Positions 1 to 8,731 of a stretch of DNA of 47,506 nt are shown piece after piece (position 1 is the first letter of the stretch; each line of letters starts with the position of its first letter). The stretch lies in contig JAFTGA010000016.1 in NCBI GenBank assembly GCA_017458145.1, positions 1 through 47,506 of the forward strand, in the 5' to 3' direction. A program made the position numbers and the translations under genes. This stretch comes from Bacteroidales bacterium. GTDB taxonomy: Bacteria > Bacteroidota > Bacteroidia > Bacteroidales > UBA932. The notes beneath the pieces are model-generated. The model saw nothing but the letters and a program-made list of their open reading frames with translations. It ran no database searches and was not told the DNA's origin.

Positions 1-122
1 AGGCCGAAGATGACGTTGAGGGGGCGGATGATGAGTTGTTTCTTGCCGGATTCCTTGAAGATGCGCTTGAATCCGAAGTCGACCATCGGGTCGATGTACT
101 TGATGTTTGTCAGGTTTTTCAT
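1..122 (-). CDS. Rpn-like PD-(D/E)XK nuclease/transposase, N-terminal part
   Basis: Only the first 40 codons lie in the window; the rest is beyond the left edge. The start codon is at 120-122. The visible residues include KYIDPMVDFGFKRIFKE, which resembles the conserved opening (Y-I-N/D-P-x-x-D-F-G-F-K-x-x-F) of the recombination-promoting nuclease family, often annotated in Bacteroidetes as a PD-(D/E)XK nuclease family transposase. The catalytic residues would lie outside the window, so activity cannot be judged. No clear -7 box is seen upstream; the closest is a degenerate TATCTTCG on the minus strand near 214-221. The assignment rests on memory of the family opening and is moderate. Confidence 0.6.
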   Translation of the reverse strand, partial: MKNLTNIKYIDPMVDFGFKRIFKESGKKQLIIRPLNVIFG

Positions 123-458
123 ATTCCTATGGTTTTGTCCGACAAACATCGGGATTCCGCCCATAGGTGATGATAAGAATCTTCGCTATTTTTTCTTACC
201 CCCGAAAAAAGCGAAGATATTTATCGTTTTTTGCTGTTTTTTATGCATCAGCCGGCTCGCCCGCCGCGCGGCCCTCGCGCCGCCCGCCGCTGTGTAAAGC
301 GTTAACACCGATAAACTGCTTGGCTGCATTCGCCACTGACAGCCCGTTTGTTGATGTATGTTTCATTGTTTTGCTTGCGGATTCCGCTTTTTACAAATGC
401 AGCAGCGCCAATGTCGCTGGTTTTTCGTATCTTTGCTCGGTTAATAATTGTTTTGTCT
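123..458. other. Intergenic region between divergent genes
   Basis: This 336-bp stretch separates the divergent Rpn-like gene and the S41 peptidase. Apart from the -7 box at 428-435 I see no gene with a credible start or protein signature. It holds an A/T-rich part near 180-245 and a GC-rich run near 250-290. No convincing tRNA, riboswitch or terminator hairpin was recognised. Confidence 0.5.
428..435 (+). promoter_or_regulatory. -7 promoter box for the S41 peptidase gene
   Basis: TATCTTTG matches the Bacteroidetes -7 consensus TAnnTTTG exactly. It lies 23 bases before the ATG at 459. No good TTTG -33 box is visible at the usual spacing of about 19-20 bases. Confidence 0.5.
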
Positions 459-2063
459 ATGAAATTCCGGATTTTATCCATCAGTCTCTGCGTGCTGGCG
501 TTGCTGGGCTGCGAAAAGAAACAGCTGGCCCCGGTGGACAACACGCAGGAGCAGGAGCAGGAACAAGAGCAGCAGCAACAGCAGGAGCAGGCTGAGCTGC
601 AGAAGACCTATAAGTATGTCAACACGTTTGCCTACAATATGATGAACCTGTACTATCTCTGGAAGAAGGAGATTGCGTCCGGGCTTGAAAAATGGAAGCA
701 GACGGATGAGCCCGTGGCGAAGGTCCTGGAGCTCCGCTACAAGGATGCCGCCGGCAACGACATCGACCGCTGGACGACGGTGATCGACGACTTCGAGTCG
801 TTCTACGGCTCCGTCACGGGCGAGAGCAGCGGGACCTATGGCTTCGACCTGACGCTGATGTACTATGACGAGTCGCACAAGCAGATCGTCGCCGTCGTCA
901 CGTACACCTACGCGGACAGCCCTGCACGGGAAGCCGGGCTGAAGCGCGGCGACGTCATCATGGAGGTGAACGGAAAGACCATGACGCCGAGCAACTACGT
1001 GGACCTGGTCAATAAGGCCATCTTCGACAGCAAGTCCTTGAAACTGACCCTGATGGATGGTAAGTCCGTCTCGATGCAGGCCCGGGAGATGTACGAAGAT
1101 CCCGTCCTGCTGTCCAAGGTGTTCGACTGCGGCGGCGGCCGGAAGGCCGGATACCTGGTCTATACGAGTTTCACGATGGAGTCCTACAAGGCCCTGACCG
1201 AGGCCTGCCGGGCCTTCCGTGCGGAGGGCATTTCCGACCTGATCCTGGACCTGCGCTACAACGGCGGCGGCTTCGCCCGGGCCGAGCAGATCCTGGCCTC
1301 GCTGATCGGCCCCGAGGACGAGGTCCTGGCCGGGAGCGTGCTGGCCACGGAAGTTTTCAATGAGGACCTGACGGAGTACTACAAGTCCAAGGAGATAGAC
1401 ACCAAGACCTACTTCGCCACGGAGTACGATTTCTCGGTGAATGACAAGAATTATAAATTCAGCACGAAAGGCGCCAATGCGAAAGCCGGCAAGCTCTATG
1501 TGATCATCTCGTCCGGGACGGCTTCCGCGTCGGAGGCGCTGGTGTGCGACCTGTCCCCGTATATGGACGTCACGCTGATCGGCTCGCAGTCCCACGGAAA
1601 ATACTGCTCCGGACTCCCGCTCGAGGCGGTGGAGTTCTACGAAGACTATGCCGAGGAGCTGGGCAAGACCGAGGCTGCCGCGGGGAAGAAATACGCGGAG
1701 AACTGGGGCTTGTATGTGATGTATTCCCGCTTTGCGGACAAGAACGGCGAGACGCTCTGCATGCCGGACGGCCTGAAGCCGGACGTGGAGGCAGACGACA
1801 AGCCCTCGGAGCCGTATCAGCTCGGTGATCCTTCGGAGGCGATGCTGGCCAAGGCCCTGGCCCTGTGCGGCTATACCTTCCCGACTGCCAGGCCTTCTTC
1901 GGCTGCTGCGCCGGCCAGGGCCTATGAGCGCCTGGACATTGCGCCGCTCCGTCCCGGGTTCGGATTATACATTCACCCAATGGATGACGGTACCGCTGCG
2001 TTCCATGCCGCGAAACCAGGTCATCTGCCGCTTGGCAAGCTGGTGGATGGCGGTAGCGAGTAG
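459..2063 (+). CDS. S41 family peptidase lipoprotein (CTP-like, PDZ domain)
   Basis: This 534-aa protein opens with a lipoprotein signal (MKFRILSISLCVLALLGC, lipobox Cys18). A Gln/Glu-only linker follows (about residues 29-46), encoded by a CAG/GAG-rich tract at 546-598. Then come an S41 N-terminal region, a PDZ-like domain (about 130-200) and the peptidase core with DLRYNGGG (about 264-271) and TASASEA (354-360). Ser356 and Lys381 are 25 residues apart, as in the Ser-Lys dyad of C-terminal processing peptidases. It should act as a serine protease on the outer-membrane or periplasmic face. I chose ATG 459 because it gives the signal peptide and follows the -7 box. The last 33 codons overlap miaA on the other strand, and the C-terminal tail from about residue 475 looks unlike the family, suggesting loss of an earlier stop. 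Confidence 0.88.
   Translation: MKFRILSISLCVLALLGCEKKQLAPVDNTQEQEQEQEQQQQQEQAELQKTYKYVNTFAYNMMNLYYLWKKEIASGLEKWKQTDEPVAKVLELRYKDAAGNDIDRWTTVIDDFESFYGSVTGESSGTYGFDLTLMYYDESHKQIVAVVTYTYADSPAREAGLKRGDVIMEVNGKTMTPSNYVDLVNKAIFDSKSLKLTLMDGKSVSMQAREMYEDPVLLSKVFDCGGGRKAGYLVYTSFTMESYKALTEACRAFRAEGISDLILDLRYNGGGFARAEQILASLIGPEDEVLAGSVLATEVFNEDLTEYYKSKEIDTKTYFATEYDFSVNDKNYKFSTKGANAKAGKLYVIISSGTASASEALVCDLSPYMDVTLIGSQSHGKYCSGLPLEAVEFYEDYAEELGKTEAAAGKKYAENWGLYVMYSRFADKNGETLCMPDGLKPDVEADDKPSEPYQLGDPSEAMLAKALALCGYTFPTARPSSAAAPARAYERLDIAPLRPGFGLYIHPMDDGTAAFHAAKPGHLPLGKLVDGGSE
546..598 (+). repeat. CAG/GAG-type simple repeat encoding a Gln/Glu linker
   Basis: The sequence is built of GAG, CAG, GAA and CAA triplets and encodes an EQEQEQ...QQQQ stretch directly after the lipoprotein anchor of the S41 peptidase. 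It may act as a flexible tether. Triplet repeats can change length by slippage without breaking the frame. Confidence 0.6.
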
Positions 2064-2768
2064 CGTCCGCATCTGCTCATAGGACAATTCTCCCAGGAGG
2101 TAGAGCGTAACAAACTTGTATTCAAGTCCATAGCTGATCAGGGCCTGCGCCGGCACACCGCTGTTGAGCAGGCCCTGGATTTCGTCCGTCATCCCTTCCT
2201 GCAGGCGGGCGTCCAGCCGCGCATCAATGCGCGCGTTGCGGGTGTCCCGGTCCACCAGCGTGCCGATGAAGAAGGGCTTTGCCGGGAGCGTTTCGCTGAA
2301 GGATGATTCCGTCCTGGGTGCGCTCAGGGGCCGCTTTTCCGAGAAATCATAGCCGCGCGTGACGGCGTTGATGTACATCCCGGTGCCGCCGCAGAGGATG
2401 GGGACGGCGCCGCGGCGGCGGATGTCGGCCCAGACGCGGATGAAATCCTGCTGGAACTGCCAGACATTGTACTGCGTCCCCGGGTCGGCGATGTCGATGA
2501 GGTGGTAGGGGATGTCGCCGTATTCGGACAGGTCCTTGCCCGTGCCGATGTCCATCCCGCGATAGACCTGCCGCGAGTCGGCGGAGATGATCTCGCCGCC
2601 GAGCTGCCGCGCCAGGGCCACGGCGTATTTCGTCTTGCCGGAAGCCGTGGGGCCGAGCACGACCACGAGGTCGCACGTGCCGTCCGCACAGTCCCGGGCG
2701 AGCTGCGCGAAATCGATCTGCTCGGCGGGGGGCAGTTCGGCGGGGATGCTGTGCTTGAGGCGGGGCAT
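1965..2768 (-). CDS. miaA: tRNA dimethylallyltransferase (MiaA), shortened
   Basis: This 267-aa enzyme transfers a dimethylallyl group to N6 of A37 in tRNAs reading UNN codons. The P-loop GPTASGKT (about 39-46), the SADSRQVYRGMDIGTGK segment, GGTGMYI and the C-terminal QLAKRQMTWFRGMER segment are all present, so it belongs to MiaA. The stretch between VTRGY and KPFFIG is only about 23 residues. Relatives usually have about 60 or more there, forming the helical insertion domain that helps clamp the anticodon loop. It is followed by smpB 17 bp upstream on the same strand, and its 3' end overlaps the S41 gene by 99 bp. Family assignment is secure; full activity is less certain. Confidence 0.9.
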   Translation of the reverse strand: MPRLKHSIPAELPPAEQIDFAQLARDCADGTCDLVVVLGPTASGKTKYAVALARQLGGEIISADSRQVYRGMDIGTGKDLSEYGDIPYHLIDIADPGTQYNVWQFQQDFIRVWADIRRRGAVPILCGGTGMYINAVTRGYDFSEKRPLSAPRTESSFSETLPAKPFFIGTLVDRDTRNARIDARLDARLQEGMTDEIQGLLNSGVPAQALISYGLEYKFVTLYLLGELSYEQMRTLLATAIHQLAKRQMTWFRGMERSGTVIHWVNV

Positions 2769-2785
2769 AGGGAGGGGTGCGTGCG

Positions 2786-3246
2786 TTATTCCCGTTCCAT
2801 TTCGCGGCGGATGTCTTTCTCCTTGATCGTGGCGCGCTTGTCGAATTCCTTCTTGCCCTTCGCAAGGGCGATGTGGAGCTTGGCAAAGCCGTTCGCGGCG
2901 ATGTAGGCGCGCACGGCGACGATCGTCAGGCCCTTGGTCTTGACGGCCTGGGCGAGGTGCTTGAGCTCGCGCCGCGTCAGCAGGAGCTTGCGGTCGCGCA
3001 TCGGTTCGTGGCTGCTCCAGGCGGAGGCCCAGAAGTAGGTGGCGATGTTCATTCCGCGCACATAGAGTTCCCCGCCGGAGAAATAGCAGTAGGCATCCTG
3101 CAGGGAGGCCTTGCCGGCGCGGATGGACTTGATCTCCGTGCCCACGAGCACGATGCCGGCGTCGTACTCCTCGAGAAACTCGTAGTCGAACGACGCCCGC
3201 TTGTTGGAGATGCGGACCTGCTGGGGCTTTTTGTCCTTACGTGCGG

Positions 3247-3250
<4 letters not shown>
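2786..3250 (-). CDS. smpB: SsrA-binding protein SmpB
   Basis: SmpB (154 aa) binds tmRNA and delivers it to stalled ribosomes for trans-translation. Signature segments are [40 protein letters not shown], the [10 protein letters not shown] motif and the basic C-terminal tail ending in DIRREMERE. Length is normal for the family. Its ATG (3248-3250) overlaps the metK stop (TGA, 3247-3249) in an ATGA arrangement, so the two are probably translationally coupled in a metK-smpB-miaA unit. If the amber codon in metK is real, polarity could lower smpB expression. Confidence 0.97.
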
Positions 3251-4467
<1,217 letters not shown>

Positions 4468-4539
4468 CTTTTTTAGCATTTTTGACGAGGTTGCAAGCAA
4501 TCAAATCTTTCCTCGTAGGTTCATGATTAATTTATCAGG

Positions 4540-4547
4540 CAAAGATA
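4540..4547 (-). promoter_or_regulatory. -7 promoter box for metK-smpB-miaA
   Basis: On the minus strand this reads TATCTTTG, an exact TAnnTTTG match, 72 bases before the metK ATG. No clear -33 box was found. Confidence 0.45.
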
Positions 4548-4576
4548 ACAATAATCTTTGAATAACATCAATAAAG

Positions 4577-4614
4577 AATAAGATCGCCCGGGCGGGAGTC
4601 CGGACGATCTTATT
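4577..4614 (-). terminator. Hairpin terminator after the minus-strand TonB receptor
   Basis: AATAAGATCG (4577-4586) pairs perfectly with CGATCTTATT (4605-4614). After one mismatch, four inner G-C pairs (4588-4591 with 4600-4603) extend the stem. On the minus strand the stem is followed by a U-rich run. It lies just beyond the receptor stop codon at 4631, so it most likely ends that transcript and insulates the metK promoter region. Confidence 0.75.
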
Positions 4615-4630
4615 TCAAGTAATTCGTTGG

Positions 4631-7600
4631 CTAGAAGAACAGACGGACGCTGAAGAGCATCTGCCAGGTGTTGTAGGTGCTGCGGTATGTCTGGACGGTA
4701 GGAGCGGAGAAGGTGTATTTGCCACCGCTATATGCGAGGATATTCTCCGTGCTGACCTGCTTGCAGAGGCCCCAGTTGGAGTTCAGCAGGTTGGCGACAT
4801 TGTTGATGTCGACACCGATCTGCAGGGTCGTCGGCTTGTTCGCAATGTTGAAGATGAAGTCCTGGGCGATCTTGAGATTGAAGCGGTTCATCCAGGGAGC
4901 GACCTTGGCACCGCGCTCGGAATACTGGCCGCGGTGGGTGCTGAGGTAGCTGTCCTCCTCGATGAACTTCTTGAATTCAGCCTTGTTGGCATCGTCCGAG
5001 AATTCCATCTTGGCAAGATCGGCGTCCGTCGGGATGTAGATCAGGTTGTAGGAGCCGCCGACGCCGGTCACATCGCTCTTAAGCGTATAGGAATAGCGGG
5101 TGTATGAGTAGCCGCCGACATAGCAGTGGTTGTAGCCCTCGTAGAAGAGACCGAGCGTGGTGGCGAAGTGCCTGCCTTCCTGGATGCGGTAGCTCACGTT
5201 GGCAATCACGCGGTTCGGGGACACATAGGCTGAGTGTCCGAGTTCGGGCACGTTGGAACCATTGACGCTGTAGTTCCCGCCGGAGAACAGGGAAGAAACC
5301 TGATCACCGTAACCTTCCTGGATGGAGCGGGAGCCGCTCCGGGTATAGGCGGCCATCAGGTTCAGGCCGAACGGGAAGCTCTTGGAGAGACTGGCAGTAA
5401 TGGAATAGTATGTGCCGTGCAGGTTGGAGTTGGTCAGATAATACGGGGACACCGTGCTGCCCAGCGAGTTCTTGACGCCCTCGGACGTCCAGTGCGCACG
5501 GGATCCCGGCTCGCCGGGAAGGGTGACGGTGTCCTGCGTATAGCCAAGACGCTTGGCATAAACGCTGGAGAGGTCATAATTGAAGATTCCTTCCAGAGAA
5601 CCCTTGATGCCCCAGGGCAGCTCAGCATCGATGGCCAGGGATGACTTCCACGTAGTCGGCATATGCAGATTGGTATCGATGATGGTGGCGCCGGTCGGTG
5701 CAGCCAGGTTCTGTGCCTTGAACTGTCCTCCGTAGAGGTCGGTCAGGATGTCGTTGAGATTTGCGTGGAATGAGGGTGTGTTGGGATTCGTCCCGGTGTT
5801 GTCGATGAACTGGGCCTGCAGGTTGTTGCTGTTGCCGGCCACGGAGACGATCCAGACGAAGGGGATGCGGCCGGTGTAGAGGCCGCTGCCGCCGCGGATG
5901 ACGAGTTTGCGGTTCTTCAGGACATCCCAGTTGAAGCCAACGCGCGGGCTCAGGTTCAGGCGGGCTTTCGGCATGTTGGCCGTGCTCAGGCCCTTCATGG
6001 ACTGGCTGTTGTTTGCCAGCGTGCGGAACTCGGCATTGTCGTTGCCCTGGATGGCCGGATAGAACGGGAGCTCTGCACGCAGGCCGAGCGTCAGTTTGAA
6101 GTAGTCGCTGAAATCAATCTCATCCTGGATATAGGCAGAAATCTGGTTGTAGTTGAAAGAGGGGAACACTTGTGCGAGGTCATCGCGATTGGAGTGCGTG
6201 ACGGCGAAAGCCGCCGGCTTTCCTGCCGCTTTGAAATCCTCCCAGCTGTTGTAAACATAGAATCCGAGACCGCCCTGCATATAGCCGTTTTTGGTGTTGT
6301 CGTACTCATACTGGAGGCCGGCCACCAGGTTGTGCTTTCCGGCGGTGTAGGACAGTTCGTCTGTCACGACAAGGGTGTGCACGTCGCGGAGGTTGCCGTA
6401 GGTGAAGGGGTCCGGACCGAAGGAAGTTAGGACAGCTTTCGTGCCGTCTTCCAGCGGTTCGAGGATATCAACGGTCGGGAAGTTTGCTCCCACAAAACTT
6501 CTGGGCTCGTTCTGGTGGGACCAGGTGGCGCGGAACATATTGGCGCCGCGGCCTTCGAACAGACGGGAATTGAGTTCCGCAGCCACGGACGTGAAATTCA
6601 TATCCGTATTGTAGCGGCTGGACTCAAAATACTGGGCGTAGGTTGATGTGCGGCCGTATGTATTCCGGTTATACACGCTGCTTGCCATCGGACTGATGGA
6701 ATTGGACGGATTGGAGGCACTCGAGTTGTGGGTGTGGCTGAAGCGCAGGTTCAACTTGTTGTTGTCGTTGATGTTCCAGTCCAGGCGGGCCATGATCTTG
6801 TAGTCCGGGGTGCTGATGGAGTAGCCCTGGTAGCGTCCGGGATTATACCCGTATGTATTGTCGAGATATTCGAGGACTTCTTTCATGAAATTCTCGGTCG
6901 GACGCACGACATCCTTGTTCGGGACGAAGGCGGGATCCACGCGGCCGGAAGCCGTACTGACGACCTTGCTGGAGCCGGGAACCACGTCGGAGCTGTACTC
7001 GGCGTTGACGAAGAAAAACAGCTTGTTTTTCACGATCGGGCCACCGACGGTGAAACCGACGGTGTTGTCCAGAAAGTCGGTCCTGTTGAGGTTCTCTCCT
7101 TCGATCTTGTAGCCGCGGACGGCCTGGGAGGTGTAGTAGTCATACACGGAAGCGTGGAACTCGTTGGTGCCGCTCTTGGTCACGGCGTTGATGGCACCGC
7201 CGGTGAAGCCGGAGAGGCGCACGTCGAACGGCGTGATGTTGACGCTCATCTGTTCGATGGCGTCCAGGGAAATCGGGGCGCCCCCGGCAGGGAGGTTGGA
7301 GCCAATACCGAAGGCGTTGTTGAACGCGGCGCCGTCCACGGTGACATACGAGGAACGATAGTTGCCGCCTCCGACGGCCAGACCATTGGAGGTCGTGGAA
7401 GCCTGCGGCGTCAATTTCATCACATCGTTCAAACTGCGGCTGACCGTCGGAAGGTTGCGCATCGTGTTCTGGCTGACGGAAGTGCCTGCGCCGGAGCGGT
7501 GGATGTTCATGTTGGACAGGGAGCCGTCGGCAACAAACACTGCGGCTTCCAGGCTGATGGAGTCATCCTCAAGGACAGCATCCACCGTCAGGGTCTCTCC

Positions 7601-7897
7601 CAGGGGAGCATACAGGTTCTGGTTCTCGATGGTCCGGTAGCCCATCATCTGCACGGTGACGGTGTAGGGACCGCCCGGGGTGACGTTGTTGATGCGGAAG
7701 TTACCGTTCTTGTCGGTCACGGAGTAGTAGGTCGCAGCCGTCGGCTGATAGACAGCTATCACTGTGGCTCCGACAACAGCACCCTCCTTGTCGGTCACAT
7801 GGCCGCCAAAGGAAGACGTCGTTACCTGCGCGAATGCGGAGAAGCCCGCAAAAAGGAGGATGAGCGCAGGGACAAGGGTTTTAAGTGTTTGTCTCAT
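4631..7897 (-). CDS. TonB-dependent receptor, Oar-like, with carboxypeptidase-regulatory domain
   Basis: This 1088-aa outer-membrane protein starts with a signal peptide (MRQTLKTLVPALILLFAGFS, ending at AFA-Q). A carboxypeptidase-regulatory-like beta domain (about 26-113), a TonB plug (about 125-245, with YVTVDGAAFNNAFG and GGAINAVTKSGTNEFH) and a long barrel follow, ending in the aromatic VRLFF. It should import a large substrate using TonB energy; there is no SusD partner beside it. The start at 7897 was preferred over an upstream in-frame start because it gives the signal peptide and matches the start of the divergent paralog at 8732. Its -7 box lies inside an inverted repeat shared with that paralog, with the invertase between them. 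Substrate unknown. Confidence 0.92.
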   Translation of the reverse strand: MRQTLKTLVPALILLFAGFSAFAQVTTSSFGGHVTDKEGAVVGATVIAVYQPTAATYYSVTDKNGNFRINNVTPGGPYTVTVQMMGYRTIENQNLYAPLGETLTVDAVLEDDSISLEAAVFVADGSLSNMNIHRSGAGTSVSQNTMRNLPTVSRSLNDVMKLTPQASTTSNGLAVGGGNYRSSYVTVDGAAFNNAFGIGSNLPAGGAPISLDAIEQMSVNITPFDVRLSGFTGGAINAVTKSGTNEFHASVYDYYTSQAVRGYKIEGENLNRTDFLDNTVGFTVGGPIVKNKLFFFVNAEYSSDVVPGSSKVVSTASGRVDPAFVPNKDVVRPTENFMKEVLEYLDNTYGYNPGRYQGYSISTPDYKIMARLDWNINDNNKLNLRFSHTHNSSASNPSNSISPMASSVYNRNTYGRTSTYAQYFESSRYNTDMNFTSVAAELNSRLFEGRGANMFRATWSHQNEPRSFVGANFPTVDILEPLEDGTKAVLTSFGPDPFTYGNLRDVHTLVVTDELSYTAGKHNLVAGLQYEYDNTKNGYMQGGLGFYVYNSWEDFKAAGKPAAFAVTHSNRDDLAQVFPSFNYNQISAYIQDEIDFSDYFKLTLGLRAELPFYPAIQGNDNAEFRTLANNSQSMKGLSTANMPKARLNLSPRVGFNWDVLKNRKLVIRGGSGLYTGRIPFVWIVSVAGNSNNLQAQFIDNTGTNPNTPSFHANLNDILTDLYGGQFKAQNLAAPTGATIIDTNLHMPTTWKSSLAIDAELPWGIKGSLEGIFNYDLSSVYAKRLGYTQDTVTLPGEPGSRAHWTSEGVKNSLGSTVSPYYLTNSNLHGTYYSITASLSKSFPFGLNLMAAYTRSGSRSIQEGYGDQVSSLFSGGNYSVNGSNVPELGHSAYVSPNRVIANVSYRIQEGRHFATTLGLFYEGYNHCYVGGYSYTRYSYTLKSDVTGVGGSYNLIYIPTDADLAKMEFSDDANKAEFKKFIEEDSYLSTHRGQYSERGAKVAPWMNRFNLKIAQDFIFNIANKPTTLQIGVDINNVANLLNSNWGLCKQVSTENILAYSGGKYTFSAPTVQTYRSTYNTWQMLFSVRLFF

Positions 7898-7932
7898 TGA
7901 TTGATAATTATGATTTGAATTGCTCTTATCCA

Positions 7933-7954
7933 AAAACTGCGGCAAAAATACGAA
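7933..7954 (-). repeat. Left 22-bp inverted repeat flanking the invertase
   Basis: On the minus strand this reads TTC followed by GTATTTTTGCCGCAGTTTT. It is identical over 22 bases to 8667-8688 on the plus strand, so the two form a perfect inverted repeat 712 bp apart. It contains the -7 box of the minus-strand receptor. It may be an invertase crossover site or simply a conserved promoter core. Confidence 0.85.
7943..7950 (-). promoter_or_regulatory. -7 promoter box for the minus-strand TonB receptor
   Basis: Reads TATTTTTG on the minus strand, 45 bases before the ATG at 7897 and inside the left inverted repeat. The region 19-20 bases upstream (about 7970) has no TTTG, so the promoter looks incomplete in this orientation. 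Confidence 0.55.
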
Positions 7955-8005
7955 CCTATCTGTCCGGCGTTATAAGAGAAGAGGTAATCCTTAACTTTTT
8001 ATATT

Positions 8006-8608
8006 ATGGTATATGGCTATATTCGTGTCAGCAGCGACAAACAAACTGTTGAAAACCAGCGGTTTGAGATTATCAATTTCTGTAAATGTGAGTGCCTCGG
8101 CGTGGACGGGTGGATCGAGGAGACGGTCAGCGGAACCAAACGCTACAGCAAACGGGAGATCGGCCGCCTGCTGAAAAAGGTGCATTCCGGGGATTTGATT
8201 ATCTGTACGGAACTATCGCGGCTTGGCCGCAATCTGTTCATGATTCTGGAAATCCTGAATGTCTGCCTGGACAAAGGCTGCCGTGTATGGACGGTCAAGG
8301 ACAACTATCGTCTGGGCGAAGACCTCCAGAGCAAGGTGCTGGCCTTTGCATTCGGGCTTTCCGCCGAGATTGAGCGGGAACTGATCAGCCAGCGGACCCG
8401 GGAGGCCCTCAGGCGCAGGAAAGCGGAGGGGACGGTCCTGGGAAGGCCCAGGGGCCGGAAGACCGATGAGACCAAGTACAAACTATATCCGATGAAGGAT
8501 AAAATTGTGAAATTGCTTGCCGCCGGCGTGTCCCAGCAGCGCATCGCGAATATCTGCAAGGTGGACAGGGAGACAGTGCATCGCTACATCAGTACTTTTC
8601 TGTCCTGA
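8006..8608 (+). CDS. Mpi-family serine site-specific DNA invertase
   Basis: This 200-aa protein has the resolvase/invertase catalytic domain: YGYIRVSSDKQT with the conserved Arg7 and nucleophile Ser9, ELSRLGRN, and KVLAFAFGLSAEIERELISQRTREAL. A C-terminal helix-turn-helix follows (AAGVSQQRIANICKVDRETVHRYI). The sequence closely resembles Mpi, the Bacteroides fragilis master invertase that flips capsule promoters. It sits alone between two divergent TonB receptors and inside a perfect 22-bp inverted repeat. No terminator is seen between its stop and the plus-strand receptor, so read-through into that gene is plausible. Base composition is AT-richer than its neighbours. Family assignment is strong; the target sites are inferred. 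Confidence 0.93.
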   Translation: MVYGYIRVSSDKQTVENQRFEIINFCKCECLGVDGWIEETVSGTKRYSKREIGRLLKKVHSGDLIICTELSRLGRNLFMILEILNVCLDKGCRVWTVKDNYRLGEDLQSKVLAFAFGLSAEIERELISQRTREALRRRKAEGTVLGRPRGRKTDETKYKLYPMKDKIVKLLAAGVSQQRIANICKVDRETVHRYISTFLS

Positions 8609-8666
8609 GTGTCCGCTCCGTTTCTCCCTTAAAAAGGCAAAAAAAATTTCCGGTTGTCAGAAAACC

Positions 8667-8688
8667 TTCGTATTTTTGCCGCAGTTTT
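8667..8688 (+). repeat. Right 22-bp inverted repeat flanking the invertase
   Basis: Perfect inverted partner of 7933-7954. It contains the -7 box of the plus-strand receptor. Sequence identity stops after 22 bases on both sides and resumes in short blocks within the two 5' leaders. Confidence 0.85.
8671..8678 (+). promoter_or_regulatory. -7 promoter box for the plus-strand TonB receptor
   Basis: TATTTTTG matches TAnnTTTG. TTTC at 8647-8650, 20 bases upstream, is a near match to the -33 box TTTG. The ATG at 8732 gives a leader of roughly 50 bases. Confidence 0.55.
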
Positions 8689-8731
8689 AAAGGAAGAGTA
8701 AGTTATTCTAATCATAATTATTTATTAATCA

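Noticed and set aside
7955-8005. Riboswitch or attenuator upstream of the TonB receptors
   Set aside because: No cobalamin-box or other recognisable aptamer core; the shared sequence is a promoter and leader.
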